A stretch of DNA of 7,469 nt from Methylobacteriaceae bacterium (GTDB lineage: Bacteria > Pseudomonadota > Alphaproteobacteria > Rhizobiales > Beijerinckiaceae), in contig JAFAPJ010000285.1 in assembly GCA_019247255.1 (NCBI GenBank), positions 1-7,469 on the forward strand, given 5' to 3'. Under the pieces are notes generated by a model that ran no database searches, had not been told where the DNA came from, and was given only the letters and a program-made list of their open reading frames with translations. Each line of letters starts with the position of its first letter. Positions within the stretch are counted from its first letter, which is position 1. Positions 1 to 5,518 of this stretch are shown here, piece after piece. Position numbers and translations under genes: made by a program.

Positions 1-350
1 TTCACGGCGGCCGCGCCGAGCCCGCGCACGTCCACCCCGGACAGGGCCGCGACGACGCCCGGCGCCCCGCGCGCCGCCGCGAGGTCGAGCCGGCCGATCC
101 GCCCGGCCCCGGAGGCGCTGCGTGCGAAAGCGAGGTGGAGGCAACCCGCGGGCGCGAGGTCGCCGACGAAGCGCCCTTGGCCGCGCAGCAGCCGCTCGTC
201 CTCCACCCGCCGGAGCGGGCGCCCGATCCAAGGCAAGGGCGTCGGGTCCGGCGCGATCGGTCGCGCGGCGGAATGCTCGTCAGGCGAGCCAATCTCCGGC
301 CGCTCCGCCTCGGGCAGCCGGAGCGCGGCCTCGGCCGCGGCGGGGCTCAT
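1..350 (-). CDS. Molybdenum hydroxylase large subunit (xanthine dehydrogenase/CoxL family), N-terminal part
   Basis: This gene is cut by the left window edge; 116 residues are visible. After a roughly 40-residue Pro/Ala-rich leader comes WIGRPLRRVEDERLLRGQGR (residues 41-60), then FVGDLAPAGCLHLAFARS (61-78). This is the standard opening of the molybdopterin-binding subunit of aldehyde oxidase/xanthine dehydrogenase/CO dehydrogenase enzymes, leading into the a/b hammerhead domain. Such enzymes hydroxylate aldehydes or carbons next to ring nitrogens using water, and need FeS and FAD partner subunits that are not visible here. The usual RSPHAHARI segment reads RSASGAGRIG, so the Pro-His pair is missing. 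The leader is longer than in most family members, but the ATG is the only Met codon in the visible part. That ATG follows the TAG stop of the upstream monooxygenase with no gap, which implies translational coupling in the same operon. The family is fairly sure; the substrate is unknown. The active site lies outside the window. Confidence 0.85.
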   Translation of the reverse strand, partial: MSPAAAEAALRLPEAERPEIGSPDEHSAARPIAPDPTPLPWIGRPLRRVEDERLLRGQGRFVGDLAPAGCLHLAFARSASGAGRIGRLDLAAARGAPGVVAALSGVDVRGLGAAAV

Positions 351-1823
351 CTACTCGGCCGCGAGCGGCAGCGTCTCGGGGGCGGGCGGCTCCATCCGGG
401 CGAGGAGCCCGTCCACCATCGCGGTCCACTCGGCCCAGGGCGCCTCGCGGAAGTTGTGATTGCGCACTACGAAGAGCGCGCCGGGAAAGAACTTCTCGTA
501 TTGCAGGTGGCGCCCGGCGAATTCGGAGCCGACGATATCCCAAGCGACGCGGAAGAGCTTCATGCGCTCCACCGCATCCATCTGCGGCGTGTGCCAGTAG
601 GTGCGGAAGAAGGCGGCGATCTCGGGATCGTCGAGAACAGAGGCGTCGGCCGGCATCTGGAACATGCCGCCGCCGCAGAGCTCGCGCACGCAGTCGACGA
701 CCGCCGAATAATTCTCGACGCCCCAGTTCAGCGCCGCATACATCATGCGTCGGTTGTAGGTGACGTAGCCGGGCGTCGGCCATTCCTCGGCGGCCTGGAT
801 CTGGCCCGCCACCATCCCGGCGAGCAGCGCCTCGAGCGAGGCGAGCCGTCCGAGCGTCTCGCGCACCGCCGGGACCTGGTCCGCCCCGGTCGCGGCGGCG
901 ATCCGGCTCGCGAGCCCGACCAGGAACTGCAGCTTCACCAGGTAGCGGATGTTTGACTGGTGATTGCCGTAGGCGTGCGCCGGCGTCTCGATGTAGAGGC
1001 CGCGCGAGAGAAGCGGGTCGTTATGAACGAAGACGCGCTCCCACGGGACCTTCACGTCGTCGAACATCACCATCGCGTCCGTCTCGTCGAAGCGCCAGGT
1101 GAGCGGCGCCTCGAACTCGGAGCGCGCGGTCGGCTCGAGCGGCTTGCGGGACCAGAGCGACAGGCCCGGCGTGTTGCAGGGCACCGCGAAGGTGATCGAT
1201 TCCGCCTTCGCCTCCGGCGACAGCGGCAGGATGTTCCCGATCCAGACCTCGTCCGCGATGATGGCACCGGTCGCCAGCATCTTCATGCCGCGCACCACGA
1301 CGCCGTCGTCGTCCTCGCGGACCACGCGGCAGCTCGGGGTGGGGATGTTCTGCTTCTGCCAGAAGTTCGGGTCGCGCGCCGCCTGGGGCGAGACGATCGC
1401 GTGCGCCGCGTAGACGTCGTTGCGGCGCATATGCTCGTAATAGCGGGTCACGTTGCCGGCGAAGCGCCCGAACAGCTCCGGCTTCAGGTTCATGCCGGTG
1501 ACGAAGCTCGCGATGTAATCCGGCGAGCGGCCGAGCAGCCCGTAGCTCATCTCGGCGATCTTGCGGTGGCATTCGGTGCGGCGGACGAGGTCGTCGCGGC
1601 TGCGCGCCTTCAGGTAATAGGCGCTGAACCGCTCCCCGCCCTCCTCGAAGGACATCAGGTCCCTGTAGGCCGGGTCCGCCTTGAGATCGTAGATCTCGGC
1701 GATCGAATGGGCGGCGTTGCGGAAGGCCGGGTGACGCGTGACGTCGTCGATGCGTTCGCTCCCGACATAGACGACGCGCCCGTCCCGCAGGCCCTCGAGA
1801 AAGTCCTGGCCGGTCTTCAGCAT
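351..1823 (-). CDS. HpaB-family FADH2-dependent aromatic monooxygenase (large component); candidate anthranilate 3-hydroxylase
   Basis: This 490-residue protein is a full-length member of the 4-hydroxyphenylacetate 3-monooxygenase (HpaB) family. These two-component enzymes use FADH2 from a separate reductase to place a hydroxyl ortho to an existing ring substituent. Family blocks seen in order: HPAFRNAA (31-38), SYGLLGRSPDY (93-103), HAIVSP (141-146), RFDETDAMVMFDDVKVPWER (244-263), LCGGGMFQMPADAS (382-395) and DIVGSEFAGRH (429-439). Arg99, Tyr103 and His141 align with the residues that contact the substrate hydroxyl in characterised HpaB proteins (R100/Y104/H142 in the Thermus enzyme, from memory). 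The reductase gene lies 31 bases upstream and the dioxygenase just before that. With 3-hydroxyanthranilate dioxygenase as a neighbour, the likely reaction is anthranilate to 3-hydroxyanthranilate, as reported for an HpaB-family enzyme of Geobacillus; this is inference. Alternatives are 4-hydroxyphenylacetate or another phenol. The start has a GAGGG ribosome site seven bases upstream. Confidence 0.93.
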   Translation of the reverse strand: MLKTGQDFLEGLRDGRVVYVGSERIDDVTRHPAFRNAAHSIAEIYDLKADPAYRDLMSFEEGGERFSAYYLKARSRDDLVRRTECHRKIAEMSYGLLGRSPDYIASFVTGMNLKPELFGRFAGNVTRYYEHMRRNDVYAAHAIVSPQAARDPNFWQKQNIPTPSCRVVREDDDGVVVRGMKMLATGAIIADEVWIGNILPLSPEAKAESITFAVPCNTPGLSLWSRKPLEPTARSEFEAPLTWRFDETDAMVMFDDVKVPWERVFVHNDPLLSRGLYIETPAHAYGNHQSNIRYLVKLQFLVGLASRIAAATGADQVPAVRETLGRLASLEALLAGMVAGQIQAAEEWPTPGYVTYNRRMMYAALNWGVENYSAVVDCVRELCGGGMFQMPADASVLDDPEIAAFFRTYWHTPQMDAVERMKLFRVAWDIVGSEFAGRHLQYEKFFPGALFVVRNHNFREAPWAEWTAMVDGLLARMEPPAPETLPLAAE

Positions 1824-1830
1824 GGCATGG

Positions 1831-1835
1831 CCCTC
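1831..1835 (-). promoter_or_regulatory. Ribosome binding site of the HpaB-type gene
   Basis: GAGGG on the minus strand, seven bases before the ATG at 1823. Another ATG lies five bases upstream (1828), only two bases after GAGGG and out of frame. It would give a three-codon peptide ending in TGA inside the first codons of the monooxygenase. The spacing favours the ATG at 1823. Confidence 0.5.
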
Positions 1836-1854
1836 GGCGGCAGGCGCTCGGCGG

Positions 1855-2445
1855 TCAGAACTGGAAGCCGTAGCGCGGGTCGAAGATCTCGTCGGCGACG
1901 CCCGTGAAGCGGCCGTCGCAGTAAAGGAGCGGGCGCGCCTCGGGCGCCGAGCGCACCGTCAGGATGTCGCCGATCAGGATCGCATGCGTGCCAGCATCGA
2001 TGAGCTCCGGGACGCGGCACTCGAAGGTCGCGGCGGCGTCCGCGAGGACCGGGAGGCCCTCCACCGCGCCGTCCCGCCAAACGCCAGCTGCGAAGCGATC
2101 CTCGGCCGAGCCGTCGAGCCCGGCGAAGCGCTCCGCGACCGCGAACTGGTTCTCGGCCAGCACGTTCACGGAGAGGAGCCGGCTTTCCCGGAAGGCCGCG
2201 AAGCTCGCGCCCCGCTGGTTGATGCAGGCGAGGAGACGCGGCGGCTCGGCCGAGAGCGAGCAGATCGCGGTCGCGGTCAGCCCCCAGCGCTCGTCCCCGA
2301 GGCGGGTGGCCAGGACGGTCACCGCACCCGCGAGCGCGCGCATGCCGCGCCGGAACGCGAGAAGGTCCGCGGCGCCGGGCGACGGATCGCGCGGCAGCGC
2401 ATGCGCGAAGGCGCTCATCTCGGCGAGGGCGGCACGCCGGTCCAT
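1855..2445 (-). CDS. HpaC-like flavin reductase (small component of the two-component monooxygenase)
   Basis: This 196-residue protein of the flavin reductase-like (FMN-binding split barrel) family would reduce FAD or FMN with NAD(P)H and release it to the HpaB-type oxygenase encoded next. Family signatures: a core start at FRRGMRALAGAVTVLAT (31-47), GLTATAICSLSAEPPRLLAC (55-74) with the flavin-contacting TATAICSLS segment, SVNVLAENQ (92-100), and the late THAILIGDI block (153-161) with the conserved His. The roughly 30 residues before the core are a longer leader than HpaC usually has, so Met35 is a possible but less likely start. The chosen ATG is six bases after the dioxygenase stop (TGAGGGGCGATG), which fits translational coupling although the purine-rich stretch is very close to the ATG. 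The family is secure. The specific partner is inferred from adjacency. Confidence 0.92.
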   Translation of the reverse strand: MDRRAALAEMSAFAHALPRDPSPGAADLLAFRRGMRALAGAVTVLATRLGDERWGLTATAICSLSAEPPRLLACINQRGASFAAFRESRLLSVNVLAENQFAVAERFAGLDGSAEDRFAAGVWRDGAVEGLPVLADAAATFECRVPELIDAGTHAILIGDILTVRSAPEARPLLYCDGRFTGVADEIFDPRYGFQF

Positions 2446-2451
2446 CGCCCC

Positions 2452-3018
2452 TCAGCCGCGCTTCGGCCGGCCGGAATTGACGTGCCCGCAGCTCTTGCAG
2501 ACCTGGTTCTGCGGGTCGCCGTAATAGGCGTCGAAGATCGGCGGCATGTCGCGCTCGAGAAGCTCGATCTTCACGGTGCGCTCGAACAGGACGTCGTTGC
2601 AGGCCTCGCAATACCAGCGATGCGTGTCGAGGAGGTCGCCCTTGCGGATGCGCTCGACGATGATGCCGACGGTGTCAGGCCCGCGCATCGGCGCGTGCGG
2701 GACGTTGCCGGGCAGGAGGTAGATCGAGCCTTCGGTGAGCGCGATGTCGTGCGGCCGGCCCTCGTGCTGGATCCGGATCGTGACGTCGCCCTTCAGCTGG
2801 AAGAAGAACTCCTCCGTCGGGTTCACGTGATAATCCGTGCGGGCGTTCGGGCCGCCGACGACCGTCACCATGAAGTCGTCCTCGCGGAAGATCGTCTTCG
2901 CGCCGAGCGGCGGGCGCAGCTTGTCCGGGTTCTCGGCGATCCAGCGGAGCAGCGGGAAGGCGGCGGGCTTCTCGGCCTCCGGCTCCGGGGGAGCCTGCCT
3001 CAGGGCGGCTTGCGACAT
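2452..3018 (-). CDS. nbaC: 3-hydroxyanthranilate 3,4-dioxygenase
   Basis: This 188-residue cupin dioxygenase opens the ring of 3-hydroxyanthranilate with O2 and Fe(II), giving 2-amino-3-carboxymuconate semialdehyde. That product goes to quinolinate or, after decarboxylation, to central metabolism. Iron ligands are His64 and Glu70 in DYHVNPTEEFFFQLKG and His108 in LLPGNVPHAPMR. Arg60, Arg112 and Glu122 sit where the well-studied Cupriavidus (Ralstonia) metallidurans enzyme has its substrate-binding Arg47, Arg99 and Glu110. Two CxxC pairs (Cys137/Cys140 in WYCEACND and Cys174/Cys177 in VCKSCGH) form the rubredoxin-like second metal site of the bacterial form. The length is close to the family norm. 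I start at the ATG at 3018 (MSQAALRQ) rather than a longer ORF beginning at 3114, because GAGGAGGAG lies just upstream and the longer version would overlap the preceding gene. The neighbours are a monooxygenase/reductase pair rather than kynurenine-pathway genes, suggesting a feed from anthranilate. Confidence 0.95.
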   Translation of the reverse strand: MSQAALRQAPPEPEAEKPAAFPLLRWIAENPDKLRPPLGAKTIFREDDFMVTVVGGPNARTDYHVNPTEEFFFQLKGDVTIRIQHEGRPHDIALTEGSIYLLPGNVPHAPMRGPDTVGIIVERIRKGDLLDTHRWYCEACNDVLFERTVKIELLERDMPPIFDAYYGDPQNQVCKSCGHVNSGRPKRG

Positions 3019-3022
3019 CGGT

Positions 3023-3031
3023 CTCCTCCTC
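3023..3031 (-). promoter_or_regulatory. Strong ribosome binding site deciding the dioxygenase start
   Basis: GAGGAGGAG on the minus strand, four bases before the ATG at 3018. It overlaps the TGA stop of the preceding AhpD-like gene (TGAGGAGGAGACCGATG). It supports the 188-residue dioxygenase and implies translational coupling. Confidence 0.8.
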
Positions 3032-3653
3032 AGGCCGCCTCGGCCCGATCCGGGGCGACGTGGTCCTTCGGGTCCCAGCCGGTCTTCTCGGCCAAGCCGA
3101 ACTCGGTCGCCCATTGCACCGTATGCGAATCGAGCTCGGTGTGGAGCGTGTCGTTGAAGCGGTTGAGCCAGCCGAAGAGCGAGATCACCGCCACGATCTC
3201 GACGATCTGCTCGGTCGAGTAGTGGCGCTTGAGCCGCGTGAAGATCTCGTCCGTCGCGGCATTCGGCACGACGCTCGCGGCGCGCGCGAGGTCGAAGGCG
3301 GCGCGCTCGGCCTCCGTGAAGAGCGGGCTCGTCTCGTAATCCCAGATCGCGTTCAGCTTGTCGTCCGGCACGCCCCAGCGCGCCGCGCTCTGGATGTTGT
3401 GCGCCTGGCAGAACTGGCAGCCCGCCGTGCGGCTCGACATGTAGGCGACGAGGAACCGAAAGCCGCGGTCGAGCGTGCCCTCGTCCCGGATCACGGCCTT
3501 CGATAGGTCCATGAAGGCCTGCAGGATCGAGGGCCGGTGCCCGAGGATCAGGTAGCTGTTCGGGATGTAGCCGTTCGAGCGCTCGATGATGTCGAAGCGC
3601 TCTTTGAACTCGGGCGGCAGGGTGCCGGGATCGACCGTCTCAAGCCGCGCCAT
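3030..3653 (-). CDS. Carboxymuconolactone decarboxylase/AhpD-like (peroxidase-related) protein
   Basis: This 207-residue protein is the first gene of the catabolic operon. The recognisable part is the AhpD-like helical core around residues 40-125, with the redox motif AGCQFCQAHN: Cys79 and Cys82 as a CxxC pair and His85 three residues later, preceded by VAYMSSRTAGC. A second helical part (about 130-185; STEQIVEIVAVISLFGWLNR) is typical of the longer peroxidase-related members. The CxxC points to thiol redox or hydroperoxide reduction rather than true carboxymuconolactone decarboxylation, whose enzymes lack this pair. I cannot assign a substrate. It may protect oxygen-labile enzymes of the pathway or act on a ring-cleavage product; both are inference. 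A GAGGGAG ribosome site lies seven bases before the ATG. The stop overlaps the ribosome site of the next gene. Confidence 0.88.
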   Translation of the reverse strand: MARLETVDPGTLPPEFKERFDIIERSNGYIPNSYLILGHRPSILQAFMDLSKAVIRDEGTLDRGFRFLVAYMSSRTAGCQFCQAHNIQSAARWGVPDDKLNAIWDYETSPLFTEAERAAFDLARAASVVPNAATDEIFTRLKRHYSTEQIVEIVAVISLFGWLNRFNDTLHTELDSHTVQWATEFGLAEKTGWDPKDHVAPDRAEAA

Positions 3654-3660
3654 GACCCGT

Positions 3661-3667
3661 CTCCCTC
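3661..3667 (-). promoter_or_regulatory. Ribosome binding site of the AhpD-like gene
   Basis: GAGGGAG on the minus strand, seven bases before the ATG at 3653. It is well placed and supports that start. Confidence 0.6.
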
Positions 3668-3710
3668 TCGCATCCGGCCGAGATTAGGACGGCTTTTCGA
3701 TGAGCAGGCT

Positions 3711-3747
3711 ATTCTACTTCCGGCCTGAACCCTGACCGCTTGGTTAT
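3711..3747 (-). promoter_or_regulatory. Candidate LysR-type operator and promoter of the catabolic operon
   Basis: The 90-base gap between the regulator and the AhpD-like gene is less GC-rich than its surroundings. On the minus strand it holds the inverted repeat ATAACC-N10-GGTTCA (3747-3726), which overlaps the regulator's TAA stop, followed by TAGAAT (3716-3711), a fair -10 element. No good -35 is present at 16-18 bases, as is common at activator-dependent promoters; the repeat occupies that position. The half-sites resemble the PcaQ box (ATAACC-N4-GGTTAA, from memory), but the spacer is longer. The regulator is of the same subgroup. This is suggestive only; no transcript evidence is available. 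Confidence 0.3.
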
Positions 3748-4733
3748 GGGTGAACATCGAGCTCGCGGGCGACCGCCCGGACGGCGGCGGCGAAGCGCTC
3801 GGCCGCGGGGGCGAGCGGGCGGTCTGCGCGCTGGAGCATTCCGGTGCGGGTGACCGGCAGGCCGAGCTCGACCGGCAGGCGCGCGAGAAGCCCACGCTCG
3901 ACGTAGAAGCGCGCCGCCTCGCGCGGCAGCAGCGCCAAGAGGTCCGTCTCGCCGATGAGGCGATGGTTCGCGAGCGCCGACACCGATTCGACGGCGGGCC
4001 GCAAGGGCGCACGTCCGGCCGCCCGGAAAGCGAGGTCGAGATCCTGGCGCAGCATGGTCTGCGGCGAGGGGAGGATCCAATCGGCCGCGAGCGCCTCCTC
4101 GGGGTCGAGCGGGTCGCGCGCGAGAAGCGGGTGGCCCGACCGCGCGAGCACCCAGGTCGGCTCCCGGTAGAGCTCGACGACGGTCAGCCCTTCCCAGAGC
4201 TGCGCGTCCGGGACGCGTCCGAGCACGAGGTCGAGGTCGCCCGTGCGCAGGCGGGGCAAGAGGACGTCGAAGGTGCCTTCCGAGATGCTGACCGCGATGC
4301 CCCGATGGGAGGCGCGCAGATGCGCGATGCTTTTGGGCAGGAGCGCGGCCGCCGCCGTGAGCAGCGTGCCGACCCGAACCTGCCCTTCGAGACCGGTGCG
4401 CAAAGCCGAGAGGTCTTCGCCCAGATGACGCAGCTCGCCTAGGACCGCCCTGGCGCTGACCAGCACGCGCTCGCCGTAGGCCGTCGGCGCGGCGCCGCGC
4501 CGCGAGCGCTCGAAAAGGGTCAGCCCCAACCGGTCCTCGATCTCGCGCAGCATCTTGGTGGCGGCGGGCTGGCTGACGTTGAGCCGTGCGGCCGCTTTCG
4601 CGATGCTGCGTTCTTCGGCGACCACGACGAGGAAGCCGAGATGCCCGAGCTTGAGCCGGGTCTCGAGGAAGCGCTGCGAGACGGGTCCGGACTGGCCCGG
4701 ACGGGCGGCGGGTTCGGGTTGTTCGGCGGCCAT
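3744..4733 (-). CDS. LysR-type transcriptional regulator (GbpR/PcaQ-like)
   Basis: This 329-residue protein has an N-terminal winged helix-turn-helix (about residues 27-87). LKLGHLGFLVVVAEERSIAK (27-46) leads into the recognition region LNVSQPAATKMLREIEDRLG (51-70), then LFERSRRGAAPTAYGE. The PAATK...EIE pattern and the basic LKLGHLGF opening are typical of the GbpR/PcaQ branch, which controls sugar and aromatic-acid catabolism. The rest (about 117-325) is the effector-binding domain, beginning GQVRVGTLLTAAAALLP. It probably binds an aromatic acid or a pathway intermediate and activates the adjoining operon. The gene points the same way as the operon and is divergent from the cysteine hydrolase across 71 bases, so it could control both sides. 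The ATG gives about 25 residues before the helix-turn-helix, slightly long, but no other convincing start is visible. The effector is unknown. Confidence 0.93.
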   Translation of the reverse strand: MAAEQPEPAARPGQSGPVSQRFLETRLKLGHLGFLVVVAEERSIAKAAARLNVSQPAATKMLREIEDRLGLTLFERSRRGAAPTAYGERVLVSARAVLGELRHLGEDLSALRTGLEGQVRVGTLLTAAAALLPKSIAHLRASHRGIAVSISEGTFDVLLPRLRTGDLDLVLGRVPDAQLWEGLTVVELYREPTWVLARSGHPLLARDPLDPEEALAADWILPSPQTMLRQDLDLAFRAAGRAPLRPAVESVSALANHRLIGETDLLALLPREAARFYVERGLLARLPVELGLPVTRTGMLQRADRPLAPAAERFAAAVRAVARELDVHP

Positions 4734-4751
4734 CGCGCCCGCATGGTCCAG

Positions 4752-4774
4752 GGCGCAAGCGCCGCGCGCAAGCC
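4752..4774. promoter_or_regulatory. Repeat pair in the divergent regulator/hydrolase spacer
   Basis: The 71-base spacer between the regulator and the hydrolase contains the inverted repeat GGCGC-AA-GCGCC (4752-4763). The 8-base unit GCGCAAGC occurs at 4753-4760 and again at 4766-4773, 13 bases apart. It could be an operator for divergent control. It has no clear T-N11-A LysR core, and short GC repeats arise easily in DNA this GC-rich, so confidence is low. Confidence 0.2.
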
Positions 4775-4790
4775 GAGCGTGGCGGCACGA

Positions 4791-4796
4791 GAGGAG
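4791..4796 (+). promoter_or_regulatory. Ribosome binding site of the cysteine hydrolase
   Basis: GAGGAG, eight bases before the ATG at 4805; good spacing, and it supports that start. Confidence 0.65.
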
Positions 4797-4804
4797 CCCT
4801 CGCC

Positions 4805-5518
4805 ATGCATCCCGTGACCATTCGGCCCGCCATCCGCGAGCGGGTGCTTGCCCGGCGCGGGCGCGTCCACCTCTTCGATCGGCTCGACCCGGCCCGCACG
4901 GCGCTCGCGGTCATCGACATGCAGGGCACGTTCTGCGCCGAGGGCGGACCCGCCGAGGTGCCGCTCTCCCGCGCCATCGTGCCGGCGATCAACCGGCTCA
5001 CGGCCGGGCTGCGCCCGCTCGGCGTGCCGGTGATCTGGGTGCTGCACGCGAATGCGCGGCGGGACAGCGGGAGCGACTGGGACCTCTTCTTCGACCATTT
5101 CGTGCACGGCGACGTCCGGGCCCGGACGATCGAGAGCCTGGCGCCCGGCCGCCAGAGCGTCTGGTCCGATCTCGCCATCGGCCCCGCCGACGTGACGGTG
5201 CTGAAGAACCGCTACAGCGCGATGCTGCCCGGCGCGTCGGACCTCGAGACCGTGCTCGCGAAGCGGGGCGTGGACACGCTCCTGCTCGCCGGCACGAAGA
5301 CGAATGTCTGCGTGGAATCGACCGCGCGCGACGCCATGATGCGCGGCTTCAAGGTCGTCGTGGTCGAGGATTGCTGCGCGGCGCTCTCCGACGACGAGCA
5401 CCGGGCCGCGCTCGAGACCGTGATCCAGCAATTCGGGGACGTGATGACCGGGGACGAGGCGCTGGCGCGGCTTGCGCCGCAGCCGGGGCTCAGTGCCGGA
5501 AGTGGCGGTGTCCCGTGA
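4805..5518 (+). CDS. Isochorismatase-family cysteine hydrolase
   Basis: This 237-residue protein of the isochorismatase-like amidohydrolase family is the only plus-strand gene. The cysteine-hydrolase triad is visible: Asp38 in [11 protein letters not shown], Lys134 in VLKNRYSAM, and nucleophile Cys169 in [15 protein letters not shown]. The complete triad suggests C-N hydrolysis, as in N-carbamoylsarcosine amidase, RutB or maleamate amidase, rather than the vinyl-ether cleavage of true isochorismatase. The product may be ammonia plus a carboxylate. Its divergence from the LysR gene suggests co-regulation with the aromatic operon. Possible jobs are releasing the operon's aromatic acid from an amide or hydrolysing a late amide intermediate; the sequence does not choose. 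The conserved part ends near [14 protein letters not shown]. The final residues (LSAGSGGVP) are encoded antisense to the end of purH, a 29-base tail-to-tail overlap. The ATG is supported by GAGGAG. Confidence 0.92.
   Translation: MHPVTIRPAIRERVLARRGRVHLFDRLDPARTALAVIDMQGTFCAEGGPAEVPLSRAIVPAINRLTAGLRPLGVPVIWVLHANARRDSGSDWDLFFDHFVHGDVRARTIESLAPGRQSVWSDLAIGPADVTVLKNRYSAMLPGASDLETVLAKRGVDTLLLAGTKTNVCVESTARDAMMRGFKVVVVEDCCAALSDDEHRAALETVIQQFGDVMTGDEALARLAPQPGLSAGSGGVP

Noticed and set aside
1821..1828. Mini-ORF ATG-CCA-TGC-TGA overlapping the monooxygenase start
   Set aside because: Its ATG is only two bases from the GAGGG site, too close for initiation; probably chance.
135..1907. Two long plus-strand open frames (135-956 and 960-1907) opposite the monooxygenase gene
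   Set aside because: Arg/Ala/Gly-rich translations with no recognisable domain. They mirror the codon bias of the HpaB-type gene on the other strand, as is common in very GC-rich DNA.
3019..3114. Upstream extension of the dioxygenase to an ATG at 3114
   Set aside because: The added 32 residues are Arg/Gly-rich, overlap the AhpD-like gene, and match nothing at the family N-terminus; the strong ribosome site favours 3018.
1822..3222. A 466-codon plus-strand open frame across the flavin reductase and dioxygenase
   Set aside because: It spans three well-supported minus-strand genes and their junctions, has low-complexity composition and no ribosome site or domain; a shadow frame.
3677..3698. 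Possible plus-strand terminator (GCCG, nine-base loop, CGGC, then TTTT)
   Set aside because: The stem is only four pairs, no plus-strand gene lies upstream to need it, and it falls in the leader of the minus-strand operon.
3709..5431. Long minus-strand frames over the regulator start and the hydrolase (3709-5178 and 4520-5431)
   Set aside because: They are out of frame with the clear LysR protein and antisense to the hydrolase with its full catalytic triad; their products look like shadow translation.
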